Source: Eonycteris spelaea
Lineage: Eukaryota; Chordata; Mammalia; Chiroptera; Pteropodidae
DNA length: 64,000 nucleotides
Direction of reading: 5' to 3'
Assembly (NCBI GenBank): GCA_003508835.1
Contig: PUFA01000144.1
Coordinates: forward strand, 4,340,001-4,404,000
In this document: piece after piece, positions 27,729 through 38,834 of the stretch
How positions within the stretch are numbered: the first letter of the stretch is position 1
Layout of the letters: each line of letters opens with the position of its first letter
The notes under the pieces: generated by a model
The model's input: only the letters and a program-made list of their open reading frames with translations
Told to the model about the DNA's origin: nothing
The model's database searches: none
Program-made: the position numbers and the translations under genes

Positions 27729-28286
27729 AACTATTACTTCCCAGTAAGGCTTCCCTACCTTGCCTTTTGTCTCCCATTTTACCCATCCTCATGCACTCCC
27801 TCTCCGCCCTACCTGCTTTGAGTGTGAAAAGGGAGAGCCCTGGAATTCTACTTTCAGGGAGGAGTTATGGGAAAAGAGGAAGGGAGGGAGAAGGAAGTTC
27901 CTTTTTACCTTTGGGGGCTCTGCCTCTCAGGCCTCACGTCTTCCTCAGCAGACCCCATAGACTCAGAGAGATTCCTTAGCTGACTAACTTGGAAGCTATC
28001 TGGCGGTCTCTTAGTCCACAGGCCCATCCTCCTGACCCCCACCTTCAGGGAATGGGAACAGAGCGGCCTAGCTTTCACTCCGCAGACCTGGTAGCTTCTT
28101 GTGAGCTGCAGGAGTCTGTCTGGCCCATACTCTGGTTCAGGTCTTGGTCCGCTGCTACAGAGGTCTTTCCTGCCTGGGCTTTGTACTCTAAGCCCCAGCC
28201 TGACTCACGGGATCAAAGGCCTCAGGCTTCAGAGGCTGTGTATAACCCGCAGACTTTACACACTGAGGCATTGTTGAGTGGCTCAA

Positions 28287-28315
28287 GAATGAATGAATGA
28301 ATGAATGAATGAATG
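28287..28315. repeat. (GAAT)n microsatellite
   Basis: About seven GAAT units in tandem. Confidence 0.9.
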
Positions 28316-28578
28316 AGTAAACGTGAGAGTGAGCACACAAGTTAGCAAGTGAATGCTGTCGCGACCCACCACCATGTATATAGTGAAGCATTCGAAAGGG
28401 CTTGGGTGTGATGACAGGTGCCTGGGAGTTTGGCCTCTGCACACCAGCCCCAGTGCCCTTGGAATCCCTAAAAGAAAGCCCACATGTGGGTATTGTGAAA
28501 GTGGGTAGGGCTGACATTTGTAAGAATCATTTAGGAGTTTTCCAAAAATCTCTCTGTCCCACTGCTCCTCTTTTACCC

Positions 28579-28720
28579 AGATGGTAATTCAGTGGATTTA
28601 GGTGTGTCCCCACTTTTTATTGGAGCATTAAAATGTGAGCTGTGAAAATAAGTAATTAATTTCAAAAGTGAGCCGTAAACCTTTCAAATCAGAGTGGTAT
28701 TAGTAGTAATCAAAGGAGAC
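28579..28720. promoter_or_regulatory. Candidate enhancer with homeodomain, E-box and TCF motifs
   Basis: A small AT-rich island in GC-richer DNA. It contains CAGATGGTAATT (E-box next to TAAT) at 28579, AGTAATTAATTTC near 28651, and ATCAAAGG (TCF/LEF) at 28709. There is no recognisable repeat. Enhancer status is an inference from motif content. Confidence 0.35.
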
Positions 28721-30880
28721 AGCCCCTCAGAGAAAGGAAAGTTCAGAGGACAGAGTCAGTATTAGGGGTTGAGGTTTGTCCAAGGTCATAATTAAGGATC
28801 AATACGTGGAAAGTGAATGCTGTTGAGACCCACTGCCATGTATATAGTTACAGGGTCAGGGTCCCTGTAAGGCCAGATTTGGGGTCGGCACAGGACCACA
28901 ACTAAGTTCTGTCTGTGGTAAGGTTTGGGAATATGGAGAGGGAGACAGGAAACTTTGAGAGGCAAAAGAGCCCTGCACTATTGGCTTTTAAAATGCTTAT
29001 ATACACATAAATGGTGAGCATCCCATTAGGAGGAGAAGGCCAGGCCTGAAGACAGTGACCAAGGTTGGGGGGCTGCTCTCACCCACAAGACAGCCCAGAT
29101 TCCCCTGCCTACTGCCCCCTTGGACAGGAGCCTCTGCAGGGCAGGGACAGCTCCATCGTTATCGGAACAAAATGGGCTTTCTCCGAGTCTATCCTGTGGT
29201 CTGCCTGGGTGGGAAAGGACAGAGACCAGGGGCAAAGTAAGGGAGTTGAGAGGAGGTGAGTCTCCTGAGCATCCCAGGCCAAGACACAGAAAGACACATG
29301 AGAGTGAAAGACTGACACAGGATGAGCAGGACACAGAGGAAGATGGAGAGACACGGGCAGGAAAATAGAGACAGAAAGATTAGAAAATATAAGAAGACAG
29401 ATTCCGATGGAGAACGCAGGAGAAGCCACACACACTCTCACACACTCATACACTCTCTTTCTCTCACATACACACTCACACGCCACACCCGGGTGTGTGC
29501 TCATGCAGCCTCCCTGAGCCTCGCTGGAAATAATCCCGCTCTCGACGCCCGGGCCTCAGCTGCACAGGCAGCTCTGAGCTGTTACCTTGCACATCTGTCA
29601 GCTCCAAATGTAGAAGCTGTCGTAGGGTTGTGAGTGTGAGAGTGTGTCTGTGCATGCCTGTTCCTCCCAGAGAACTCTGAGGGCCTTCGCCTGGCAGAGG
29701 GAGATCCCCGAGGGCCCTGGAGGCTTTCCAGTAAGTCCATACCCTGGGAAGCAGACCCCACTCCTTCCAGTGCTGCACAGGGAGAGGCCCAGGGGCCACC
29801 CAGTCCTAGGAGCTAACCAGGCTGCTGGACTTGGCTTCTGTGGCCCGGCTTGTCCATTTACAGCCATGTGGCTCTGGGCAGTTAGAACAGCTGGTTTCTT
29901 CACTTGTCAGGTGGGAATGTAAAGTAGCCATGCCACCTGAATCCCAAAGGGGTGGTGACGAGCACCTGGTCTCATGAATGTTGGTACTCCTGGGACACCT
30001 TGGCATCCTGTTTGTTACAGCTAGGAATTCTGTCTGTGTCCACTCCTGAGTTCTTAGGGTGCACCTAGCACATAGGTCCCTCTGGTGGCATAAGGGACCA
30101 TGGCCCTCCTCTGGCCTGTTCTTCTTCCAGCTGCTTTTTCTACTGAAACTGAGCATGTGTGTTGAGCAGTGACTCTTGGCTGCAGACATCTGAGAACTTC
30201 AGACCTTGAGCATCCAAGAGCAAAGAGGGTTGGCACAAAGTCTGGGGACACAGGAATGCTTAACCCTTTCTTGTAAGGACCCTTGAGTAGGCTGTGTGCC
30301 CTTTCTCTCTGGTGACCCTTTCCAGGTTTTCAGCCCTCCCCCATCCCCCAACCTCCACACGTCAGGAAGTTTTTAATGTGTTTTCATTCCCTCCTGCTTT
30401 AATCTAAGCTTATCATAATGGGCTTTTACAGTAATGAGAAAGAGGTCCCAGAAAGTCCTCTTACTTTACACTCTAAGAGGAAACAGAAACCCTGGCCAAA
30501 GGGACCCAGCCCTATGTCAGGCTCTCCCCACAGTACCATGCCCACCGAGGTTAGACCTCCCCAGACCCGCAGAACTGACTCTTTCAAGATATAGAGAGTA
30601 CAGAGGCCCAGTCGCCTATCCCACAGGCTGGCAGCCTCACTCCTGCCCATCTTGACCCTCAGGCCTTCCTTCCCTCGTGCTCCCCTCGGATCCACTGTCC
30701 TTTCTGCCAAGAGGTTGGACGGGACATTCTAGGCAGGCTGCAGGTGCTTATGTTGCTCAAAGCAGGATGTTCTGAGGGAGGAAATGAAACCTAGGCCCTT
30801 AGCTCTGTGGCTTCATCCTTACCCTTTCAGGAAGGTAAAAGGCCATCATTGGGGTGTGTTTTCTCCTAGAGCCAGAGTCT
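28720..30880. other. Intergenic DNA, no gene recognised
   Basis: Mixed GC-rich sequence with a CA/CT low-complexity patch at 29428-29487 and a MIR fragment near 29865-29935. Overlapping frames on both strands at 29026-29504 and 29476-29903 are not supported by domains or splice context. Confidence 0.45.
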
Positions 30881-30884
30881 CTGT

Positions 30885-31480
30885 GTGAACATATATGAAT
30901 GTATATGAACCACACATGGGCCTGCCCTGGACCCAGTGATGTGTGTGTGTGTGTGTGTAACTGTTTGCCACCTTAGTATTATGAGTCATACAATTGCTTT
31001 AAGTTTGCTTATGTATGGAGGGGAGCTTGTATTATTGTATGTGTACCTATAGGCATTTTGATGTTAAACTTCCAGATGACGGTGTATGCATGTGAATGTG
31101 GGTTTGGGTGTACAACCATATGTACATACCTGTAAGACTATTGTGTGAATGTGAGTGTGTTGTAAACTACTGTGAATGCACATCTGCATTTACATTTGAA
31201 TAACAGTGGGTTTGTGTGCTTAAACTCTAAATGCATGCAACAGTGTACATACATGTGACTACGTGTGATTCTGTATAACCACATGTTGTGTCCATGGGGT
31301 AGCTCTCAGTTTATAACTGGCTGTGCATGTGTACGCTTGCAACAGGGTACTGCCTTGCAAGGATGAACCTATACGAAGCTGTGCGTGAGATTTAACCAGC
31401 GTATGTGTATGTCGGTGTGTGTGTGTGTGCACGCGTGCGCGTGCATGCACATGTGTGTGTCTACCTGGGTGTGATTTTGA
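30885..31480. repeat. TG-rich low-complexity region
   Basis: Repeated TGTG, TGTA and TGCA words over about 600 bases. They include (GT)n at 30940-30958 and an alternating GT/GC tract at 31415-31460 with a CACGCGTGCGCGTGCATGCA core. Confidence 0.75.
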
Positions 31481-31658
31481 CATGGCTGAGGTGTTCCTGA
31501 ATAAATGGGTATGTTCAAGCTTGTGACTGAGGGACAACAATTGGATGTTGACAAATTCCAGCCACCCTTAAGCCATGTCCAGTGAGAAGGAAATGTGTAA
31601 ATGTGTTTGTTAAACAAAAGAATAGGTCCTGCAGTGGTAAGAGTAAATCAAGGAAGAC

Positions 31659-31715
31659 ACTCTCTCCCTCTCTCTCCATCTCTCTCACTCACTCTCCCTC
31701 CCTCTTCCTCTCTCC
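31659..31715. repeat. CT-rich tract
   Basis: Pyrimidine-rich (CTCT and CCCT) run on the + strand, about 55 bases. Confidence 0.8.
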
Positions 31716-31839
31716 AGGATCGCAGCCCCTCTCTGGCGTCGTTCCCTCACACCTAAGCCCAATGGTGTTTTGCAGTCTTTCAGCTGTTACCTCAGTCCCT
31801 CCTCGCCTCATTCCCGATTCACTCCGTTGCTATAGGTAT

Positions 31840-31945
31840 ATTTGAAACCCCAGCGTGGTAGATTTTAATTAGTCTTCCTACAGATGGCCAATTAACATTC
31901 ATTACTTTTGCCTTGAGCGATTAATTATGAGTTTGGATAGAAAAG
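31840..31945. promoter_or_regulatory. Candidate enhancer: dense homeodomain cluster
   Basis: About 70 bases hold TTTTAATTAG (31863), the E-box CAGATGG (31881), CCAATTAA (31888), CATTAC (31900) and GATTAATTAT (31919). None of it looks like a repeat. Such TAAT and E-box clusters are typical of conserved developmental enhancers, and EMX1 is the nearest developmental gene. Enhancer function is inferred. Confidence 0.45.
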
Positions 31946-32309
31946 GAGAGAAGAGGAGAGGAAGATGGGCAGGTGAATGAAAGGAGAAAAGAGAAGGGGG
32001 TTTGATTGGGAGTTTGGAATTTCTACACAGAGCAGGCTGGTGGGGGAGAGGGTGGGAAAGAGCCATTTGAATCCCCTTACTCCCAGGGGCCTCCCTCAGC
32101 CCACAGCTGCTCAGGGCCCCTAATCGGCTTGGCTGGCCCAGCCCTCCAGGAAAATAGCGCTCACACCCTCTTTGGGGCGTCCTTAAGCCTTTGGTGTTCC
32201 CTGACCCCAGCTTCTTTCATAAGACCGCTCCTCTTGTGTTTCCTGCCAGAGCTGGGTGGGAGCTATGTCAGGAATCGTCCAAAACGCAGCAGATAACCCA
32301 GAAATGAAA

Positions 32310-32420
32310 CTCCACAGACATCCGTTCATTCCTAGACTTGTACAGCAGCTCATGATACAGATGAGGAAACTGAGTCTCATGCGAGAAGTGACTCCTCAGA
32401 CCATGCATCTCAGGAGGAGA
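32310..32420 (-). mobile_element. MIR SINE fragment
   Basis: 'atacagatgaggaaactgag' near 32355 is the reverse complement of the MIR core. Confidence 0.65.
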
Positions 32421-32689
32421 GTCCAGCTTTGTTGACCCTGGCACAGTTCTCTTTCCACTGCAGCCCAGCTGTTTACAAAGACTCTCTGCAACATTCAACA
32501 TTGCAATCTGGAACACACTCTCCTGCATCATACAGAAGCATCCTTCAAGGTTTCAAATATAATTCATATTGTCTAGTGTGCACCCAGCTGCCAAATGTTC
32601 ACGTGGTTCCCCATTAAAGACTCCTGGGTGATGTTGCCCTGTTTAGGAGCTTGGCTGTGTTCCTTATCCTAAATTCATTCCAGGAATGG

Positions 32690-32945
32690 AGGATAGGCTC
32701 CAAAATATAAACAGTGGTCTTGTGGGGGGGAAGATTACAAATGATTTGTGTTTTCCTCTATAAATTCTGTATTTTTTACTTTCTCTAGCACAAATATATT
32801 ACTTGAACGATATAAAGTAAGATTATATGTTACTTGAAATTTTTTCAAATATATTTGCACAAAGAAACAGAGAAGGAGTCCATGGTAGTTTATGATCTTT
32901 TTAAAAGCTCATATGTACATAAATATGTACATAAAAAATTTAACA
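32690..32945 (+). mobile_element. LINE 3' fragment
   Basis: 'aatataaacagtggtcttgt', 'aaattctgtattttttactt' and the following AT-rich tail follow the L1ME/HAL1-type 3' end. A related fragment is present at 33215-33300. Confidence 0.5.
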
Positions 32946-32954
32946 CTGCGTATT

Positions 32955-33160
32955 GCTTCAGTTAGTTACTGTCTGCCTGGATTCAAGTTGCAGTTCTGCC
33001 ACCTACTTAAACTGTGTCTCAGTTTCCTCATCTGTTGAATTAAAAAGAGCACCCATCTCAGAGGATCGAGAGGATTAAAAAAAATAATGGTGGGAGGTCT
33101 TAGAATAGTGCCTTGCATCTAGAAAGAGCTCAATAAATATTAGGTATTATTAATATTAAT
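32955..33160 (+). mobile_element. MIR SINE
   Basis: A well-preserved MIR: 'gcctggattcaagttgcagt', 'tgtctcagtttcctcatctg' and 'aagagctcaataaatattag' occur in consensus order. Confidence 0.85.
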
Positions 33161-33289
33161 AACGGATTTTTAAATAATGATATCTGAGTGGCAGGATTTC
33201 ACTACAGAATTTTTATGTAGCTCTTTTTGTTTTTCTGTATTTTGAAATTTTTCCATAGCGAACATGCATTCTCTGGTAATAAGAAGAAA

Positions 33290-33360
33290 GTATAATAGAA
33301 AGAAGAAGAAAGGAGGGAGAGAAGGAAGACAGGAAGAAGGAAGGAGGAAAGAAGGGCAAA
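33290..33360. repeat. Polypurine (GGAA/AGAA) tract
   Basis: About 70 bases almost purely purine on the + strand, with GAAGG and AAGGA words. Prone to triplex formation. Confidence 0.8.
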
Positions 33361-33369
33361 TGTTCAAAG

Positions 33370-35330
33370 AAAATGCAGTTTTGCCATTCTAAATTTCTAC
33401 TGAATTTTTACTGTTTTCCTCATACTGTGGTGAGTGCAGTTGTGTGGCCTATGTCCCCGGAGGCCTTACACATACATAACAAACATGCTTACCTGCAGGA
33501 GAATTATTTGTGAGCTTCGGACTTCTCTGGAGAGAACTGCAAGATCCGAGTGAGCTAGAGTAGTCAGGCTTCCTGGAGGAAGGGCAAATTGAGCTGAAGG
33601 AAGCAAGATGGGGCTTCCACTGCTCCAAGAGAAAGCTTGGCTTATGTCCTGGCCTTTTTCTGAGGTTAGTGTCTCAGCAACCGGAAATTCCACCAACCAC
33701 AGTGTCAGCATAGAGGACATCAGACAGGTCAGGGCCTGGAGTCAGTCTCCCAGACAACAGTGGATGGGGGCAGCAAGATTGAGGCCTGAGCTACAGGTGG
33801 AGGCAAAGTGAGACGGGCAAGGCAGGCCCAGTGGTGCAACTGACTGGTCAGAGTCTGTGATCCCTGGAGAAAGGAGGTCTCCAGAAGAGCTGCAGCGGCT
33901 CATTAGGATAACAGGAAGCTCGCCCCAGCTTACTGAGAATCCCAGGCTTGCCACACCTGAGCATTAGCATGCTCATTAAAGGATGGTTACCTGCCAGGTG
34001 CTGGGGCTGAGGGCCTGGATTGATGCTGCAGCCTGGGACAGAGAAAAGGGTGTCCCCGGAGCTGGGTGTGTGGGTGAGCTGCAACCTGGGAGAAGCATCC
34101 TGTGCCTTTGTAAAGGCAGAAGGAGAGAGAACAGCTAAAAGCAGAGGCTCCCTGGATGGGGAGGATTACTGGAAACCCAGACATGGTTGTGGGAGAAAAG
34201 AACCTCTTCTGACTCTTTCTCTTTGGGCCAGTGGGTCATGGAATGAGGCAAAATGGGGGTGAGGAGGGCCTGAACTTTCAGTGCGGGAACCAAGGGCAGT
34301 GGCTGCTGGCTTGTCCTTTCCATGCCACGTTCTAGAGAGTCCCAGGTCCCTGCCACTTGCTTTTCCTGAGTTACACAAGTGCATGTGGCCTGAAGGCTCC
34401 AAAGGGCAACCTTTAGGGGAGGGAGGGTGGCTAGAGCTGCCCAGCAGAAGTGAGACTAGAACAGGACTTCAAGTTTGAGCAGGGCCGGCATTGGTGGGGA
34501 GGAGGAAGGCATGCCGTTTGGCAGAAAGCTCATAAGCAAAAGCAGTCAGGGAACAATGGATATATATGGGGACAGGGACACCAACTAGCTGGGTGGCCCA
34601 TGATCTGTTAGAGAGGAGTGGATGAAGCCAGATGAGAGATGTCTTTGTGGCACCAGGCTGAGGCACTGGGACTGAGGCGCTGAGGCTTATGAAGTAGTTT
34701 CCTGGGGATGAGTGTCCACATTATCAGGATGCTGTCCTCAATACCAGGTTCCTCAGACTTCCCGGGGCTGTCTCATGGTCTCCCTCAAGGGCTCTCTGCA
34801 GACACTGATGCCACCAACACTCCAGCCACCTTCCAGAGGATCCAGTAAGTCCTCTTCTGCAGTGCCTTCCACACTCATCACATCCTTCACCTGGTTGGAT
34901 TTCCTGACTATCTTCTTATCCTAATTAATCCATTTCCCAAGGAGGCTGGTGGACATCTACTGTAGAGAGACATGAGATGACAAGACTTAAGAGCCATAAA
35001 AGCTTCAGGGACTTCAAAGTTGCTCAGGGGAAAAAGCCATGGGTAGAGCAGTTCCACGATAAATCTCTTCAGAGGTCGCCACCCTGGGCTCACCCAGAAG
35101 CCGAGCCCTCAGGGTATCCAGGCACTGCCCCTGCCTTCCAGGTTTGCTGCGTTCTTTGTTCACTACCAAGTGTCATTGCTCTCTAAGTCACTTCCTGAGA
35201 GAGAATTCCTGAGAACCTTGTTGTTTGAGCCCAGCCCCAAATCAAGGTCACCAGCAAACTTATGGTGACCACCTCAGTCCAATCAGTTGTGGCCAGTCGG
35301 AGGGGCTATGTGGTTCACCCAGGACAGTTG
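33370..35330. other. Unique intergenic stretch
   Basis: Mixed sequence without recognised repeats or exons. Frames of 60-84 codons overlap on both strands with no supporting evidence. Confidence 0.4.
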
Positions 35331-35339
35331 GGGGTGTGT

Positions 35340-36365
35340 GAAGGTGTGGGCACAGCAGGTAGGCCATTTTATTGCACATGTTTAGCTGTTTTTCCATTTA
35401 ATATACTGTTCCGTGAAATAGTATTTCTGTAATTTTTAAATTTTTGTTGCCAAAGTTTTTTGAAAACATGTATTTGGTGACATTTATTGGAAATAAATAT
35501 TTATTATAAATTGTTTTTCTGATATAGTAGAGGAAATGTACTACCTGAATTGCCATGACATTTTTTTCCTTAACACAGTTTTTTGAACTTTAAAATTTTG
35601 GGTACAACTTTTTGGTATACTTTTTGGTATGATTTCTCTATTCTATCCCAAATGGTTTTGAAATATTTATTACTTCAGCTGATAAACCATGAGATTTTGG
35701 CTTGTTTGATGGCAAGGAGAAAAAAAAACGTCTAAGCTTCTTTTAGTAGCGCTTTAGGGAAAAAATGCCTGTAATGCTTAACCCATTGTTTAAAATTTGT
35801 AAACGAAAGGTAAATTCAAATTTGGAAACCAAAGTCAGCCAAGATCTCCCTGCACCAGCCACCTGCAGATTTTAAGAATAGCTGGATATAGCTTCCCATG
35901 TCTGAGTCATCTGTAGAAGCCCCTCAATCACAACCAACACTCTAACATGTTTTCAAGAACCATGGAGCTTCCTATATGTTATGCCTTCACTCCACTCACA
36001 AATGTTTTGAAAATTTGCCAGCTTTTCAGAGATGCATGAAGAGTGTCATACAAAGAATTGACAGTACTGAGATCGCTGCAGAGTTCTTTCATACCCCGAC
36101 AAACCTCAACACCATTAAATCCCCAAGACGTGCATGACAATGTGTGTATGAAGCTCTTGGCTCATCCTCCATACACGTTGTAGCAACAACATTAAATCTT
36201 TTGCTTGTGTCAGCAGCTCCTGTGTAGACATAGCCATGCATTTTATTAAAACCTGCTTCCATAATAATCTGGTGTAAGACCTCCCAATGGTCTTATCCAT
36301 ACCCTTGGCATCCATGAACTCCCGCTTAACTAAGATGGTCTTGGGCATTTTCCACAAGACATTTA
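35340..36365 (-). pseudogene. Decayed coding-like sequence, origin unknown
   Basis: The minus strand has an 80-codon frame at 36115-36357. Further open patches in other frames continue to the left, for example one reading MKELCSDLSTVNSLYDTLHA near 36040-36100. The amino-acid composition is protein-like and the pieces are linked by apparent frameshifts, as in a decayed processed pseudogene or transposon gene. I do not recognise the source protein. 35400-35700 is AT-rich and could be its 3' end. Confidence 0.25.
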
Positions 36366-36369
36366 CACA

Positions 36370-36570
36370 GGTTGAGAGTTGGGAGTCATTACACTAGTAG
36401 TCGTCGTCTTATTATTATTTTATTAATAATTCTAAAAGCTTGCGATGTGCCAGACACTATCCTCAGTGCTTACTCGTGAATCCTCCTTACCAGTAATTAA
36501 GCAGGTTCTATGATTTAGTCCCATTTTTCAGAAAAGGAAACTGGCCCTGAAATTAAGTACTTTGCTTGTT
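36370..36570 (-). mobile_element. MIR SINE
   Basis: 'gcgatgtgccagacactatc' and 'tttttcagaaaaggaaactg' are in the reverse-complement MIR order. Confidence 0.7.
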
Positions 36571-37960
36571 TCATAGTAAGTTTACACAATTTGTAAAAAG
36601 CAACTGAAATTAGTTGTAAGTTCTCTTTATATTTCTCTTTGATTTCCAACTCAAAATACTTGTTTTGTTTACAAACTAGATTCTCTATGTTCCCTATGCC
36701 CTTGACAGACACAGTTTTCTTAGGAATAAAATATTTTCAACTTCAGATACACCCTACTTCCCTTACTAGGTTTCAATTAATCAGTATAGCTTACAAAAGA
36801 CAATATCACCAAAAAGTAGATGTTTACTACAAAACTACACATATAAATCATTTCACATTTTTTTCTGGTTTTCTGAATTTTCCAGTAATTTTTTTCAAGT
36901 TTAAATTGCTCTTTCGTTCCTGAATTTTGTTAGTAGAACAACTAGAATGGGTAACAGAATAGCACATCTTTTACAGTGCTCTATTCTGTCAACAATCTGA
37001 TTGCAAAGGTTTTAAAAGAATATTTTAATTCACTTTGAAGTTTTTACACTTTGAAGGTAGATTTGGATTGATAAGGCCTATTACTTTCTTTCTTAAATTT
37101 CAAACCATGCACAGAATTTTGGCTTGAAATGTATTACTCTAAACCAACCCTCATGTCAACACTGATTAACTCTTGATGATGAAATACTTGATTACTCCTC
37201 ATAATACTATTGGCATCATAATTTGAGGGCTAACTTCTGGAAATTTTTGTGAAAAATCGGAACTCGAACTTTTGTTTTGACATCACTTTTTAAATTCCTG
37301 TAATTTAAGTATTTATTTAGAATTGCTCAGTGATTGTATTCCATCTCCAAGAAGAGAATGCCAATGACAGATTCTCTAACACTTCTTGTTATGACACTTT
37401 CCACATTTTCTCAGTTATTTTCTAACTAGATTAATGTCCCAAAGCAGGGCTCTTTCAGCTTGGTGGCATACACTGTTATAACCTGGAAACCATGGATTTT
37501 AAGATTTTCCCACTGACTGTTGTTTGTATTAAGAAAGTGTTTTATAGTTATTTAATTATCATTCACTGAAAATTTTTAAATTCTATTTTTTTCTCTTTTA
37601 CGAATTTAGAGGTAATGTCCTATTTCTATTGCTTTGGTGGTTACCCCAGACATTTTATCAGGCATATTTACCTTATGGAAAATCTAAATTCTATCTTTAC
37701 CTTCTTTCATAAAAATATATGATTCCAATATGCTTTAACTTTGGTCACCATTCTGCCCCCAACTTATGTGCTATTGTTGTTCGATATTTAATTCTGTTAG
37801 CCCTACAAATTGTACAGAAATATTATTTAATGAAATCAATATTTATACTTGAGGAGGATTGCTAAGTTTTTATTTTGCCCAAAAGATATGTTTTAAGACA
37901 CACACTATTTGCTATTGCCACATTTTATTTATTTATTTTTAAGTATTTATTTTTAATTTA
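36570..37960. other. AT-rich stretch, nothing recognised
   Basis: Low-GC sequence with no recognisable exon. Parts may be diverged L1, but I cannot assign them. Confidence 0.4.
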
Positions 37961-38830
37961 TTTTTAAAAATGAATTAAGTGGTAAAACACACATGACAAA
38001 AATTGCCAACTTAACTTTAAGTGTGCAGTTCAGTGGCATTAAGTACATTCACATTGTACTTAATGGGCGATGACTGTCACCATCCATCTTCAGAACTATT
38101 TTTATCTTGCAAATTAAAACTATATGCCCATTAATACTCCACATTCCAATAACTGCTCACTCCCTCCTTTCCCTGGCAACCACCATTCTACTTTCTGTCT
38201 CCATGATTTTGAATATTCTAAGTATTCATTTAAGTGGAATCAAACAATATTTGTCTTTTTGTGATTGGTTTATTTCATTTAGCATAATTTCCTCAACATT
38301 CATCTGACATGTCAGAATTTCCTGTATTTTTAAGGCTGAATACTATTCCCTTGTACCACATTTTGCTTGTCCATTCATCCATCCATGGATACTTGGATTG
38401 CATTCATGTTTTAGCTATTATGAATAATGCTGAAATTAATATGGGTGTAGAAATACCTCTTCAAAATTCTGCTTTCTTTTGAGTACATCCCAGAAGTAGA
38501 ATTGCTGGATCATATGGTACTTCTATTTTTAAAATTTTAAGAAACTGTTGTGCTATTTTCCCCAGTAGCTATACCATTTTATATTCTCTCTAACACTGCA
38601 CAAGTGTTCTAATTTCTTAACATCCTTGCCAACGCTTGCTATTTTCTGTTTCTTAATAGTAGCTATTCCATTGTGTGCATGGTAGTATGTCTTTGTAGTT
38701 TTGATTTGCATTTCCCTAATGATTAGTTGATGTTAAGCATTTTTTCATGTGCTCATTGGCCATTCATATATCTTCTTTGGAGAAATATCTACTCAAGTCC
38801 TTTGCCCATTTTTGAATCAGTCAATATTTA
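37960..38830 (-). mobile_element. L1 LINE 3' end
   Basis: The + strand shows the reverse complement of the L1 3' UTR and ORF2 C-terminus. It starts with 'tgtgcagttcagtggcatta' and 'ctggcaaccaccattctact', then 'gaattgctggatcatatggt' and 'tcctttgcccatttttgaat'. Confidence 0.85.
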
Positions 38831-38834
38831 TGTA

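Larger units (their letters stand above)
24630..28560. other. SPR-EMX1 intergenic DNA, proximal part
   Basis: Moderately GC-rich with few repeats. It holds MIR fragments (25475-25655 and 25850-25985), CTCF-like motifs and a diverged local duplication, each listed separately. Many frames of 60-207 codons overlap on both strands (the longest is 26898-27521, minus) but none has a domain or conserved look, so none is called. Confidence 0.5.
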
